NCBI GenBank assembly: GCA_017305595.1
Contig: JAFKKL010000054.1
Span: 1-34,307, forward strand
DNA from: Hyphomicrobiales bacterium
Lineage (GTDB): Bacteria > Pseudomonadota > Alphaproteobacteria > Rhizobiales > Xanthobacteraceae
Reading direction: 5' to 3'
DNA length: 34,307 nucleotides
Position numbers and translations under genes: made by a program. Positions 24,160 through 32,728 of the stretch are shown piece by piece (the stretch's first letter is position 1; every line of letters starts with the position of its first letter). The notes below the pieces were generated by a model, which did not search any database, was not told the DNA's origin, and saw only the letters and a program-made list of their open reading frames with translations.

Positions 24160-24927
24160 ATGTCGTTCCGTCGTCCCCTCGCCACCACCCTGCTTGCGCT
24201 CGCTCTGTGCGGCGCGCCGCTCGCCGCCTCCGCGCAGTCGTTCACCGAACCGCAGCGCGGCGAGATCGAGAGTATCGTCAAGAATTACCTGCTGTCGCAT
24301 CCGGAAATTCTCGAAGAAGTGTCGGCCGAACTCGGCAAGCGGCAGGCCAAGGCGGAAGCGGAGAAGCATGCGGCTGCCGTCGCCAGCAACGCGCAGACGA
24401 TCTTCAATTCGCCACGCGGCGTTACGCTCGGCAACCGCAACGGCGACGTCAATCTGGTCGAGTTCTTCGATTACAATTGCGGCTACTGCAAGCACGCGAT
24501 GGCCGACATGCTGGCGTTGATGAAGGCCGATCCGAAGCTGCGCATCGTACTGAAGGAATTCCCGGTGCTTGGGCCGGGCTCGGTGGAAGCGGCGCAGGTC
24601 GCGGTTGCGGTGCGGATGCAGGATCCGGACGGCAAGAAGTATCTCGACTTCCATCAGAAGCTGCTCGGCGGGCGCGGCCAGGCCGACAAGGCGCGCGCGA
24701 TGGCGGCGGCCAAGGAGGCTGGCCTCGATATGGCGAAGATCGAGAAGGACATGAACAGCCCCGAGGTCCGCGCCACGCTTGAGGAAAACTTCAAGCTCGC
24801 GGAGTCGATGGGCATGAACGGCACGCCCAGCTATGTCGTCGGCAAGCAGGTCGTGGTCGGCGCTGTCGGCCTCGACGCCCTCAAGGAGAAGGTTGCGCAA
24901 GCCCGTTGCGGCAAGGCCGCCTGCTGA
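24160..24927 (+). CDS. DsbA-family thiol:disulfide oxidoreductase, ScsC-like
   Basis: Periplasmic thioredoxin-fold protein of 255 residues. A signal peptide (LATTLLALALCGAPLAASA) is followed by an N-terminal helical segment (RGEIESIVKNYLLSHPEIL) typical of ScsC/Com1-type proteins, where such a segment mediates oligomerisation. The DsbA domain has the active site C107-G-Y-C110 in DYNCGYCKHA and the cis-proline motif GTPSYVVG. Two extra cysteines sit at the very end (ARCGKAAC). ATG 24160 has AAGGA seven bases upstream; a GTG at 24103 overlapping the protease gene is rejected since it would spoil the signal peptide. The tandem with the M48 protease suggests a shared role in folding or quality control of disulfide-bonded envelope proteins. 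Confidence 0.93.
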   Translation: MSFRRPLATTLLALALCGAPLAASAQSFTEPQRGEIESIVKNYLLSHPEILEEVSAELGKRQAKAEAEKHAAAVASNAQTIFNSPRGVTLGNRNGDVNLVEFFDYNCGYCKHAMADMLALMKADPKLRIVLKEFPVLGPGSVEAAQVAVAVRMQDPDGKKYLDFHQKLLGGRGQADKARAMAAAKEAGLDMAKIEKDMNSPEVRATLEENFKLAESMGMNGTPSYVVGKQVVVGAVGLDALKEKVAQARCGKAAC

Positions 24928-24963
24928 CGGGCGACCACGCCCACGACCTTACGCCCAAAGGAC

Positions 24964-24992
24964 CTGAGTCGGACTTTCACGCGCCGACTCAG
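24964..24992 (+). terminator. Hairpin downstream of the DsbA-like gene
   Basis: Perfect 9-bp arms CTGAGTCGG (24964-24972) and CCGACTCAG (24984-24992) with an 11-nt loop, 37 bp after the stop codon. No T-run follows. Each arm also contains a GANTC site. A second small stem, GGAAAAG/CTTTTCC (25053-25069), lies further on. Probably the 3' end of the M48-DsbA transcript. Confidence 0.45.
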
Positions 24993-25106
24993 TGCCTTGG
25001 GGATACGACACGGGCGCGTCCGCACGACACCGAATATCCATCCCTTGCACTGGGAAAAGTTGCTTTTCCTTAGCTAAATGAATGATTTGGGGGGATTCCT
25101 CGAGGC

Positions 25107-25137
25107 TTGACCCTTCCCCTCGCGGTTCTGGTTACCT
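25107..25137 (+). promoter_or_regulatory. Possible housekeeping sigma promoter for aroQ-accB-accC
   Basis: TTGACC (25107-25112) matches the alphaproteobacterial -35 box well. The best -10 candidate is TTACCT (25132-25137) at a wide 19-bp spacing; TATAAA (25137-25142) is a better hexamer but too far. The region is the only non-coding gap before the aroQ-accBC group. Confidence 0.3.
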
Positions 25138-25195
25138 ATAAACGCCGGGGAAAGGTGTGCAGATCCGCCCGCCTTCGGATCGCCGTGGATCAAGG

Positions 25196-25651
25196 ATGGC
25201 AAGAACAGTTTACGTGCTCAACGGCCCGAACCTGAACCTGCTCGGGACCCGTGAACCGGAGACCTACGGCCATGCCCGGCTCGCCGATGTCGAACGGCTG
25301 TGCACTGAAACAGCAGCGCACTACGGCCTTGAGGCCGATTGCCGTCAGTCAAATTCCGAAGGCGAGTTGATCGACTTCATTCATGAGGCCCACAACAAAC
25401 AGGCGGCGGGCATTGTGCTCAACGCCGGCGGTTACTCCCACACCTCGATTGCGCTTCACGACGCGCTGACGGCGGTGAAAATCCCAACCGTTGAGGTCCA
25501 CGTCAGCAACATCTATGCTCGCGAGGATTTTCGTCACCATTCGTTCATCGCTAGGGCGGCGTTCGCGACCTTGTGCGGTTTCGGCATCGACGGCTACCGG
25601 CTCGCCATCAGCGGCCTCGCAGCCAAGATCGGCGCGACGGCGAAAGCGTGA
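25196..25651 (+). CDS. aroQ: 3-dehydroquinate dehydratase, type II
   Basis: Shikimate-pathway enzyme converting 3-dehydroquinate to 3-dehydroshikimate through an enolate intermediate; it forms dodecamers in the cytoplasm. The 151-residue length is typical. Motifs: [18 protein letters not shown] at the N-terminus with the catalytic Tyr of the lid and its Arg, [16 protein letters not shown] in the substrate site, and the catalytic His in VEVHVSN. The ATG at 25196 fits the family start ([14 protein letters not shown]); a GTG at 25157 would add 13 unlike residues. GGA at 25187-25189 is a modest ribosome site. It is followed by accB after 42 bp, a linkage common in alphaproteobacteria. Confidence 0.96.
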   Translation: MARTVYVLNGPNLNLLGTREPETYGHARLADVERLCTETAAHYGLEADCRQSNSEGELIDFIHEAHNKQAAGIVLNAGGYSHTSIALHDALTAVKIPTVEVHVSNIYAREDFRHHSFIARAAFATLCGFGIDGYRLAISGLAAKIGATAKA

Positions 25652-25693
25652 CATATCCTCTATCCCAGTCAGCTCGAAATTTCGGAACACAGC

Positions 25694-26176
25694 ATGGCCC
25701 GCCAGCCTGAAGATTCAGCCTCATCGAAATCCGCGACCAGCGACAGCGAATTGATCCGCGAGCTTGCGACCTTGCTCGATGAGACCAACCTGACCGAGAT
25801 CGAGATCGAACGCTCCGGCATGCGCGTGCGCGTGGCGCGCAACGTCAGCATTGCCGCCGCCGTCCCGGCGGTTGCGCAGGTGGCCGCCTCGGCGAGCGTC
25901 GCTGCTGCTGCTCCGGCCGCCGGCTCCGATATCAGCAAACATCCCGGCGTGGTCCCCTCGCCGATGGTCGGCACCGCGTACTGGGCGTCCGAGCCCGGCG
26001 CCAAGCCGTTCATCGACGTCGGCTCCAAGGTCAAGGTCGGCGACACGCTGATGATCATCGAAGCGATGAAGACGATGAACCAGATCCCGTCGCCGAAGGC
26101 CGGCACCGTGACGCAAATTCTCGTCGAGGACGGCCAGCCGGTCGAGTTCGGTGAACCTCTCGTCATCATCGAATAG
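25694..26176 (+). CDS. accB: Biotin carboxyl carrier protein of acetyl-CoA carboxylase
   Basis: Carries the carboxylated biotin between biotin carboxylase and carboxyltransferase in the first step of fatty acid synthesis. It has 160 residues: an N-terminal helical part ([22 protein letters not shown]), an Ala/Pro/Val-rich flexible linker (about 53-78) and a C-terminal biotinyl domain with the acceptor lysine K126 in [11 protein letters not shown]. The thumb segment typical of BCCP (around residues 94-104, [14 protein letters not shown]) is present, which separates it from other biotinyl domains. It sits between aroQ and accC in one likely operon. Confidence 0.97.
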   Translation: MARQPEDSASSKSATSDSELIRELATLLDETNLTEIEIERSGMRVRVARNVSIAAAVPAVAQVAASASVAAAAPAAGSDISKHPGVVPSPMVGTAYWASEPGAKPFIDVGSKVKVGDTLMIIEAMKTMNQIPSPKAGTVTQILVEDGQPVEFGEPLVIIE

Positions 26177-26241
26177 CCGGCCGATGCCGGATCGAGATTT
26201 GCTGCTTTGTCCACGCCTCGCTGCATACTGATTAGGACGCC

Positions 26242-27594
26242 ATGTTCGACAAGATCCTGATTGCCAATCGCGGTGAGATTGCCTTGCGCGTGCTGCGCGC
26301 CTGCAAGGAGCTGGGTATTGCCACCGTCGCGGTGCACTCGACCGCCGACGCCGAAGCGATGCATGTCCGCCTTGCTGATGAGAGCGTGTGCATCGGCCCG
26401 CCGCCGTCGAAGGACAGCTATCTCAATATTCCAAACCTTTTGGCCGCTTGCGAGATCACCGGCGCCGATGCTGTGCATCCTGGCTACGGCTTCCTCTCCG
26501 AGAACGCGCGCTTCGCTGAAATTCTTGCCGAGCACAATCTCGGCTTCATCGGCCCCAAGGCCGAACACATCCGCTTGATGGGCGACAAGATCGAGGCCAA
26601 GCGCACCGCCAAACGTCTCGGCATTCCCGTGGTGCCTGGCTCCGACGGTGCGATCGATGACGTCGACGAGGCGATGAAAGTCGCCAAGACGATCGGCTTT
26701 CCGGTGCTGGTGAAGGCGGCGGCCGGCGGTGGCGGGCGCGGCATGAAAGTGGCGCAGACCGCCGACGATCTGGCGCTGGCGATCTCGACCGCCGGTAACG
26801 AGGCCAAGTCGGCTTTCGGCGACGCGTCGGTCTATCTCGAAAAGTATTTGCAGAAGCCGCGGCACATCGAAATCCAGGTGCTGGGCGACGGACGCGGCGG
26901 CGCTATCCATCTCGGCGAGCGCGATTGCTCGTTGCAGCGCCGCCATCAGAAGGTCTGGGAAGAAGGCCCCTCGCCGGTGCTCACCGCGGCGGCGCGCGCC
27001 AGGATCGGCGAGACGTGCGCGAAGGCGATGCGCGAGATGAAGTATCTCGGCGTCGGCACCGTCGAATTCCTCTACGAGGACGGCGAGTTCTATTTCATCG
27101 AAATGAACACCCGCATTCAGGTCGAGCATCCGGTGACCGAAGCAATCACCGGCATCGATCTGGTGCTCGAACAAATCCGTGTCGCCAACGGCGGCGACCT
27201 GCCGGCGACGCAGGATCAGATCACGATCAGCGGTCACGCCATCGAATGCCGCATCAACGCCGAGAACCCGGAGACGTTTCGTCCTTCGCCCGGCAAGATC
27301 CAGCGCTATCATCCGCCGGGCGGTCTTGGTGTCCGGATCGATTCCGCCGTATATCAGGGCTACACCATCCCGCCGTATTACGACTCACTGGTGGGCAAGC
27401 TGATCGTTCACGGCAAAACCCGCGCCGAGTGCCTGATGCGCTTGCGCCGCGCGCTCGACGAGATCGTGGTGGACGGCATCGAAACCACGCTGCCGCTGTT
27501 TCGAGCGCTGGTCCGCGATCACGATATCATCGACGGCGATTACCACATCCACTGGCTGGAGCAGTACCTCTCCGGCGTGGATCGCGACAAGTAA
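26242..27594 (+). CDS. accC: Biotin carboxylase subunit of acetyl-CoA carboxylase
   Basis: ATP-dependent carboxylation of biotin on AccB, first half of the acetyl-CoA carboxylase reaction. The 450-residue length is standard for AccC alone. The N-terminal domain begins [17 protein letters not shown]. The ATP-grasp region carries the glycine-rich loop [14 protein letters not shown] and the metal-binding [14 protein letters not shown], and the C-terminal domain is complete. AGGA lies five bases before ATG 26242. It is 65 bp after accB. In relatives I recall aat following closely; here a three-gene signalling set lies between them. Confidence 0.98.
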   Translation: MFDKILIANRGEIALRVLRACKELGIATVAVHSTADAEAMHVRLADESVCIGPPPSKDSYLNIPNLLAACEITGADAVHPGYGFLSENARFAEILAEHNLGFIGPKAEHIRLMGDKIEAKRTAKRLGIPVVPGSDGAIDDVDEAMKVAKTIGFPVLVKAAAGGGGRGMKVAQTADDLALAISTAGNEAKSAFGDASVYLEKYLQKPRHIEIQVLGDGRGGAIHLGERDCSLQRRHQKVWEEGPSPVLTAAARARIGETCAKAMREMKYLGVGTVEFLYEDGEFYFIEMNTRIQVEHPVTEAITGIDLVLEQIRVANGGDLPATQDQITISGHAIECRINAENPETFRPSPGKIQRYHPPGGLGVRIDSAVYQGYTIPPYYDSLVGKLIVHGKTRAECLMRLRRALDEIVVDGIETTLPLFRALVRDHDIIDGDYHIHWLEQYLSGVDRDK

Positions 27595-27632
27595 TCGGCC
27601 GATGTGCCGTTCGGAACTCATGTTTCGGTGGC

Positions 27633-29270
27633 ATGGAACCAAACTGTCCCTCGCGCCTTATCCTTTTTCGCGTAGAAGGATTCGGACGGGGCTTGGATTT
27701 TGCGATCTCAACATACGTCGATTTTCCCCAACACGACGAGTTGCAAGTGACGGCTAGCGCGGCGCGCCGGCGCGAGTTGATTCAAGTGCTGCTGCTGACG
27801 GCAGGTTTTCTCGTGCTTGTCGCGATCAGCGCCGCCTCGATCGTTTTCGTCGACCGGGCGCGAGACGACAGTTCGCTGGTCGTCCACACCGTCGAGGTCG
27901 AAAATCAGATCGCTGCCGTTTTGCTCGATCTGCGCCGCGCGGAGAGCGCCGGGCGCGGTTACTTGCTAACCTCCGAGCCGCGTTTCCTGGCCCAGCATGA
28001 TACCGCACTGGCCAACATCCACGCCAATATCCGCCGGCTTCGTGAACTGACGCTCGACAACCCGGTGCAGACCCGCAACAGCGACGCCCTGCAAGCCGCT
28101 GTCGAAACGCGCCTGAACGAATTCCGCGAAACCATTGCGTCTGCCGAACGCAAGGACCAGCAAGGCGGTATCGCCCAGCTTCGCGCAGCGACGGCCGAGG
28201 ATACCGTCAAGCGCATCACCGAAATCAGCAACGCAATGCGGCGTGAGGAAGATCGCCTGTTCGCGGCGCGCACCGTTTCCGCCGACCGCAGCCAGCAATG
28301 GGCCTCGACGGTGACCATCGCCGGGTCCGGCCTCGTGGTCGCGCTGGCTGCGCTGTCGATCTTTCTGGTGCGGCGTTCGTCGCGCGCCCGCGACGACGCC
28401 GAGGCGCAACTGCGCGACAGCAATCTCAACCTCGAGAACACGGTGACTGAGCGCACCGCCGATCTGCGCGAAGCCAACGAGGAAGTTCAACGCTTCGCCT
28501 ATATCGTCAGTCACGATCTGCGCTCGCCGCTGGTCAACATCATGGGCTTCACCAGCGAACTTGAGGAATTGCGCGGCGACATTTTCAAGCGTATCGCATC
28601 GTTGAGCCATCCGGCCCCGCTCCCGCAGCCGAGCGACGTTGAGGCGGCCACGGCCGGTCTCACTGAACAGGACGCGAAACTATCCGACGACTTCAACGAG
28701 GCGCTGGGTTTCATTAAATCCTCCATCGGCAAGATGGACCGCCTGATCTCGGCGATCCTGCATCTCACACGCGAAGGACGGCGTGAATTTCAGCCTGTGC
28801 CGATCGATCTGCGCGAACTGGTCGAAGGCATCGTCGCCACCGTGGCGCATCAGGCCGCCGAGGCTGATGCGCAAATCCGCGTACAGCCGCTACCGACCAT
28901 TGTCAGCGACCGTCTGGCGCTTGAGCAGATATTTTCAAACTTAATCGACAATGCGCTAAAATATCTACGAAACGGCGTTGCCGGCGACATTGCTATCAGC
29001 GGAGAGACAAAACTCGGCTTCGCTATCATCGAGGTGACCGACAACGGGCGCGGCATCGACGCCAAGGATCATCAGCGGATTTTCGACCTGTTCAGGCGTG
29101 CCGGCCCGCAGGATCGGCCTGGTCAAGGTATCGGGCTCGCCCATGTACGCGCGCTGGTCCGGCGGCTCGGCGGAACCTTGTCGGTGTCGTCCGAGCTTGA
29201 CGCCGGCAGTACATTTACTGTCACGTTGCCCGTCAAATGGGCGCTTGGAAGACAAGGCAAGACAGCATGA
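27633..29270 (+). CDS. CHASE3-domain sensor histidine kinase
   Basis: Membrane sensor kinase of about 545 residues from ATG 27633. Membrane segments at about 51-73 and 225-246 flank a periplasmic helical CHASE3 domain (about 76-215; RRAESAGRGYLLTSEPRFL is its typical opening). A short coiled coil leads to a HisKA domain with phospho-acceptor H294 in YIVSHDLRSPL, then a complete HATPase_c (N box FSNLIDNALKYL, G1 VTDNGRGID, F box IFDLFRR, G2 GQGIGLAHV). Between the two HisKA helices there are some 45 more residues than usual (roughly 310-355). There is no receiver domain, so the partner is likely the next gene. The start is uncertain: a GTG at 27747 (VTASAARRREL) just before the first membrane segment is a good alternative. 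The stop overlaps the next start (ATGA). Confidence 0.9.
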   Translation: MEPNCPSRLILFRVEGFGRGLDFAISTYVDFPQHDELQVTASAARRRELIQVLLLTAGFLVLVAISAASIVFVDRARDDSSLVVHTVEVENQIAAVLLDLRRAESAGRGYLLTSEPRFLAQHDTALANIHANIRRLRELTLDNPVQTRNSDALQAAVETRLNEFRETIASAERKDQQGGIAQLRAATAEDTVKRITEISNAMRREEDRLFAARTVSADRSQQWASTVTIAGSGLVVALAALSIFLVRRSSRARDDAEAQLRDSNLNLENTVTERTADLREANEEVQRFAYIVSHDLRSPLVNIMGFTSELEELRGDIFKRIASLSHPAPLPQPSDVEAATAGLTEQDAKLSDDFNEALGFIKSSIGKMDRLISAILHLTREGRREFQPVPIDLRELVEGIVATVAHQAAEADAQIRVQPLPTIVSDRLALEQIFSNLIDNALKYLRNGVAGDIAISGETKLGFAIIEVTDNGRGIDAKDHQRIFDLFRRAGPQDRPGQGIGLAHVRALVRRLGGTLSVSSELDAGSTFTVTLPVKWALGRQGKTA

Positions 29271-29707
29271 GCAAACCCGTCACCATCATCATGATCGAGG
29301 ACGACGAGGGCCATGCGCGCTTGATCGAACGCAACATCCGCCGCTCCGGCGTCAATAACGACATCAGACCGTTCACCAACGGTACAGATGCCGTCCGTTA
29401 CCTGTTCGGAACCGATGGATCGGGATTGGCGCATAAGGACGAAGCATTGTTGATATTGCTCGATCTCAATCTACCGGACATGTCCGGTATCGATATACTT
29501 CGGCGTGTGAAGGAGAACGTGCATTTGAAGGCAACGCCCGTCGTCGTCCTGACCACGACCGACGATGCCCAGGAAATCAAGCGTTGCTATGATCTCGGTT
29601 GCAATGTCTACATAACCAAGCCCGTCAATTACGAGAGTTTCGCCAACGCCATTCGTCAACTCGGATTGTTCTTCTCGGTCATTCAGGTTCCGCAAGCTGA
29701 GACATGA
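29267..29707 (+). CDS. Single-domain response regulator (CheY/Rcp1-like)
   Basis: Stand-alone receiver domain of 146 residues with no output domain. Phosphorylation machinery is complete: acidic pair in IEDDEG, acceptor D66 in LLDLNLPD, T96/T97 in VVVLTTTDD and K118 in YITKPVN. The insertion between beta2/alpha2 and the overall look resemble Rcp1-type regulators that pair with sensor kinases such as phytochromes. It overlaps the upstream kinase by 4 bp and the downstream receiver-kinase by 4 bp (ATGA in both cases), so the three are translationally coupled. Likely role: phosphate shuttle or sink between the two kinases (inference). Confidence 0.93.
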   Translation: MSKPVTIIMIEDDEGHARLIERNIRRSGVNNDIRPFTNGTDAVRYLFGTDGSGLAHKDEALLILLDLNLPDMSGIDILRRVKENVHLKATPVVVLTTTDDAQEIKRCYDLGCNVYITKPVNYESFANAIRQLGLFFSVIQVPQAET

Positions 29708-30795
29708 GCATCGATAAGCCCTGCCTTCTGTATATCGACGACGATGACGCGCTTGCGCGGCTGGTCGATCGCGGCCTGTCGCGCTTAGGATTTGACGTCG
29801 TCCATGCCGGCAGCGGCGACGACGGCATTGCGCGCATCAAGGCCGGTGGCATCGACGTGGTGGCGCTGGACCAGTACATGCCCGGCGCCGACGGGTTGGA
29901 AACACTGGAGCGTATCCTCGCCCTTCCTGGTCCACCGCCGGTGGTGTTCGTTACCGCGTCGCAGGACAGCCAGATCGCCGTTACCGCGCTCAAGGCCGGC
30001 GCGGACGACTATCTGGTAAAGGATCTGCATGGCGATTTCATTTCGCTACTGCATGTCGCGATCGAAAGCGCGATGCGGCAGGCCCAAATTCGCAAGGCAC
30101 GCGACGACGCCGAAGCCGAGGTCCACGCCTCGCGCGACCGCTACGCAGCGCTGGCGGCGGAGCGCGAGGTGTTGCTGCGGGAGGTCAATCATCGCGTCGG
30201 CAACAGCTTGCAGATCATCGCATCGCTATTGCACCTGCAAGCCAATTCGAGCGACGACGACGACGTCAAGGCGGCGCTGAGCAACGCCATGGGGCGGGTC
30301 GCGGCGGTGGCGCAGGTGCATCGCCGCCTCTACACCTCGCACGACCTCAACAGCGTCCTGCTCAACCAGTATCTCGAAGCGTTGCTGGAAGACCTGCGAC
30401 GCTCGGCCGAAGGCAACCGGATGTCGCGCCTGACGCTGACGGCGGAATCGATCGAGATCGATCCGGACCGCGCGGTCGCCATCGGCATCATCGTCAACGA
30501 ATTGGTGATGAACGCGGTGAAATACGCCTATCCGGACAGCCCGGGGCCGATCCATGTGCAGTTGGTCGGCAGCGGCGACGAATTGCAATTGTCGGTCGCC
30601 GATGACGGCGTCGGCCTCAACGTCAAAACCGACCCCCGCTCGACCGGCATGGGACAACGCATCGTCAACGCCATGGCCTCGAAGCTCAACGCATCCGCCG
30701 AGCGCGATCCCGCGCATGCCGGCACGCGGATCGTGCTGCGATTTCAGCGTCACAACGAGATCACCATCACAAAAGGCGTGTCCGCGGCGGATTAG
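29704..30795 (+). CDS. Receiver domain fused to HisKA_2-type histidine kinase
   Basis: Cytoplasmic protein of 363 residues. The N-terminal receiver (1-125) has D56 in VALDQYMPG as acceptor and K106 in DYLVKD. A coiled-coil linker follows (126-155), then a HisKA_2 dimerisation domain with H163 in LLREVNHRVGNSLQIIASLL and an HATPase domain (NELVMNAVKYAYP, DDGVGL, TGMGQRIVNAMASKL). Here a kinase is the output of a receiver, so its activity should depend on phosphate from an upstream kinase. HisKA_2 and related HWE kinases often act in the alphaproteobacterial general stress response, but no phyR, nepR or ecfG gene is nearby. It is the last gene of the coupled trio; aat starts 31 bp later. Confidence 0.92.
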   Translation: MSIDKPCLLYIDDDDALARLVDRGLSRLGFDVVHAGSGDDGIARIKAGGIDVVALDQYMPGADGLETLERILALPGPPPVVFVTASQDSQIAVTALKAGADDYLVKDLHGDFISLLHVAIESAMRQAQIRKARDDAEAEVHASRDRYAALAAEREVLLREVNHRVGNSLQIIASLLHLQANSSDDDDVKAALSNAMGRVAAVAQVHRRLYTSHDLNSVLLNQYLEALLEDLRRSAEGNRMSRLTLTAESIEIDPDRAVAIGIIVNELVMNAVKYAYPDSPGPIHVQLVGSGDELQLSVADDGVGLNVKTDPRSTGMGQRIVNAMASKLNASAERDPAHAGTRIVLRFQRHNEITITKGVSAAD

Positions 30796-30826
30796 AATTT
30801 CAGATGTAGTCTGCTAATCTAGCTGC

Positions 30827-31519
30827 ATGGCGACGCGCGACTCCACCTCCTCTGAAATCACCCCGGAAGTTCTGTTGCGCGCTTACGCCTGCGGCATCTT
30901 TCCGATGGCGGAGAGCGCCGACGATCCGTCGCTGTTCTGGGTCGAGCCCGAGCGGCGCGGCATCATCCCGCTCGACAGATTTCACATCGCGTCGCGGCTG
31001 GGGCGCACCGTGCGCGCCGATGCTTTCACCGTTACCGTCGATCGCGCATTCAAGGCGGTGATCGCCGGCTGCGCCGAACCGCAGGCGCAACGCGATGACA
31101 CCTGGATCAACCCACGCATCCGCGATCTCTATGTCGGGCTGTACGCGCTAGGTCATTGCCACAGCGTCGAGGTGTGGGACCGCGACGATCTGGTCGGCGG
31201 GCTTTACGGCGTCAGCCTCGGCGCGGCGTTCTTCGGCGAAAGCATGTTTCACCGCGCGCGCGATGCCTCCAAGGTGGCGCTGGTGCATCTGGTGGCGCGG
31301 CTGATCGCCGGCGGCTACGTGCTGCTCGACACCCAGTTCGTGACGCCGCATCTGAGAACGTTCGGGGCGCTCGAAATCCCGCGCACGACCTACCTCGCAC
31401 GGCTCGATGCCGCATTGAAGCGTACAGCGGATTTCGCGCATCTGCCGATCGATCGCCCGATCGCCGGCGCCGAGGCGCTTGCAATCATCGCAGCGGTTAC
31501 ACCCGAGCGGTCGCGATAG
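30827..31519 (+). CDS. aat: Leucyl/phenylalanyl-tRNA--protein transferase
   Basis: N-end rule enzyme that adds Leu or Phe from aminoacyl-tRNA to the N-terminal Lys or Arg of proteins, marking them for ClpS/ClpAP. The length of 230 residues is normal. Conserved blocks: [71 protein letters not shown] (read in parts) and [21 protein letters not shown]. No clear Shine-Dalgarno lies before ATG 30827, and the 31-bp gap from the kinase suggests read-through transcription. It is convergent with the DUF2155 gene, with only 15 bp between the stops. Confidence 0.97.
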   Translation: MATRDSTSSEITPEVLLRAYACGIFPMAESADDPSLFWVEPERRGIIPLDRFHIASRLGRTVRADAFTVTVDRAFKAVIAGCAEPQAQRDDTWINPRIRDLYVGLYALGHCHSVEVWDRDDLVGGLYGVSLGAAFFGESMFHRARDASKVALVHLVARLIAGGYVLLDTQFVTPHLRTFGALEIPRTTYLARLDAALKRTADFAHLPIDRPIAGAEALAIIAAVTPERSR

Positions 31520-31534
31520 ATCGGCGTCCGAACT

Positions 31535-32455
31535 CTACCGCTGGAACGGCGGCAGGGGTGCCGGCGGCAGGGGTGCCGGCGGCGGCGGTGCCGATGGTGG
31601 CGGCGGACGTCGCCTCTGTTCGCGCGGCGGTCGTTTCTGCTGCGTCGGCGCGGGCTTCGGCGCGGCAGCGTCGGGCTGTGCCGCCACCACGGTGTTTTCC
31701 GGTCCCTTACAGTCGGTCAGCCAGATGTCGTAGATCGGATGCTCGACGCCGTGCAGGCCGGGGCTCGCCGCGAACATCCAGCCGGAGAAGATCCGCTTCA
31801 CCTCGCCCTGCAAGGTGATTTCGTCGACCTCGACGAAGGCGTCGGTGTTGGCCGCCTCGGTCGCCGGCCGCGTATAGCAGGCGTCGGTCTTCACCCGCAG
31901 CGCGCCGAACTGCACCGTCTCGCCGATATCGGCATCAAAACTGATGATGCGGCCGGTGATCTTGTCGAGGCCCGCGAAGGTCGCCTTCTTGTTGACGATC
32001 TTCTGCGCCGGCGGTTCGGTGACGACCTCGTCGCCCGGCTGCAAGGTCGCCGGCGCGGGAGGCGCGTTAGCGGTCCGCGGCGCCGCCTTTTGCCCGGCGG
32101 GCGAATTCGGTGCGGCGGCAGGCGGTGCGATAGCTACGCCCGGCTGTTGTCCTTGCGGCGCAGCGGCCGAACCCGGCGGCGGCTGTAACGGTTGCGACTG
32201 GACCCGGCCCGGCGGCGGGACACCCTGCCCCGGCGGTGGCGGACGTGTCGGCGTCGGCAGCAGCCGGCCGCGCGGCAGGTCAGGCACCTCCTCGTCATCG
32301 TCCGAAGGATAGCCGCCTTGTGGCACGCTGCCCGGCGGGCGCGGCGCGGGATCGGAGAAAATGTTGCCAAGCTGCGCATACGCCGGCGGCGTCGGCGCGA
32401 CCCACAGGGCGGCAGCAAGAGCTGCCAGGCTGACTATGCTCGTGGTGCGAAACAT
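31535..32455 (-). CDS. DUF2155 domain-containing secreted proline-rich protein
   Basis: A 306-residue exported protein of unknown function. The signal peptide (MFRTTSIVSLAALAAALWVA to AYAQ) is followed by a long Pro/Gln/Ala-rich region (about 30-150). A compact conserved domain (about 155-255: ATFAGLDKITGRIISFDADI, FGALRVKTDACYTRP, FSGWMFAASPGLHGVEHPIYDIWLTDC) is the DUF2155 signature and has two conserved cysteines. The C-terminus is again Pro/Arg-rich and ends in an APLPP repeat. In alphaproteobacteria this gene commonly neighbours aat, as here. Function is not known; the cysteines and secretion suggest an envelope role. Confidence 0.93.
   Translation of the reverse strand: MFRTTSIVSLAALAAALWVAPTPPAYAQLGNIFSDPAPRPPGSVPQGGYPSDDDEEVPDLPRGRLLPTPTRPPPPGQGVPPPGRVQSQPLQPPPGSAAAPQGQQPGVAIAPPAAAPNSPAGQKAAPRTANAPPAPATLQPGDEVVTEPPAQKIVNKKATFAGLDKITGRIISFDADIGETVQFGALRVKTDACYTRPATEAANTDAFVEVDEITLQGEVKRIFSGWMFAASPGLHGVEHPIYDIWLTDCKGPENTVVAAQPDAAAPKPAPTQQKRPPREQRRRPPPPSAPPPPAPLPPAPLPPFQR
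31548..31592. repeat. 45-bp tandem repeat inside the DUF2155 gene
   Basis: Three 15-bp units: two identical GGCGGCAGGGGTGCC (31548-31562 and 31563-31577) and a third differing at two positions (31578-31592). On the minus strand they encode APPPP-APLPP-APLPP at the protein C-terminus. Copy number could vary between strains by slippage without changing the frame. Confidence 0.85.
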
Positions 32456-32728
32456 CTCTTGCGGCTTCAGTGGGCGAATCGGGCTCGCGACATTCTATCG
32501 GGTATTCCGCCGCTCGCAGGGCCTCCGGTTAACACGCTGAATGAGGCGGGGAAAGGGCGGATGGTCGCCTGCCCACGGTGCAGAACGGGCCTGTTCCGTG
32601 CCGGCTGGCCTAGCCCGGATAAAGCTGAGATAGTTTCGGCAACGGCCCTCGTCGCCCGACGGAAACAGGCCGCCCCCACAGCCGGAACACCGGCGCCGCA
32701 CGGACTACCTGGGAAGGACACGCCGCAA
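32456..32728. other. Divergent intergenic region DUF2155 / SDR
   Basis: 273 bp between two divergent genes. The plus frame of the SDR gene stays open leftward through this region, but the translated residues show no family match and no good start with a ribosome site until ATG 32729, so I read it as non-coding. It presumably carries both promoters; no convincing hexamers were found. Confidence 0.4.

Noticed and set aside
26925-27632. Leftward extension of the CHASE3 kinase frame inside accC
   Set aside because: The region is out-of-frame accC coding sequence; the translation is Arg/Gly/Pro-rich without family match.
27633-30795. The phosphorelay as a PhyR/NepR/EcfG general stress response locus
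   Set aside because: The HisKA_2 kinase suggested it, but no phyR, nepR or ecfG gene is adjacent, and the lone receiver lacks the FATGUY-type motif of stress-response single-domain regulators (it reads YITKPVN).
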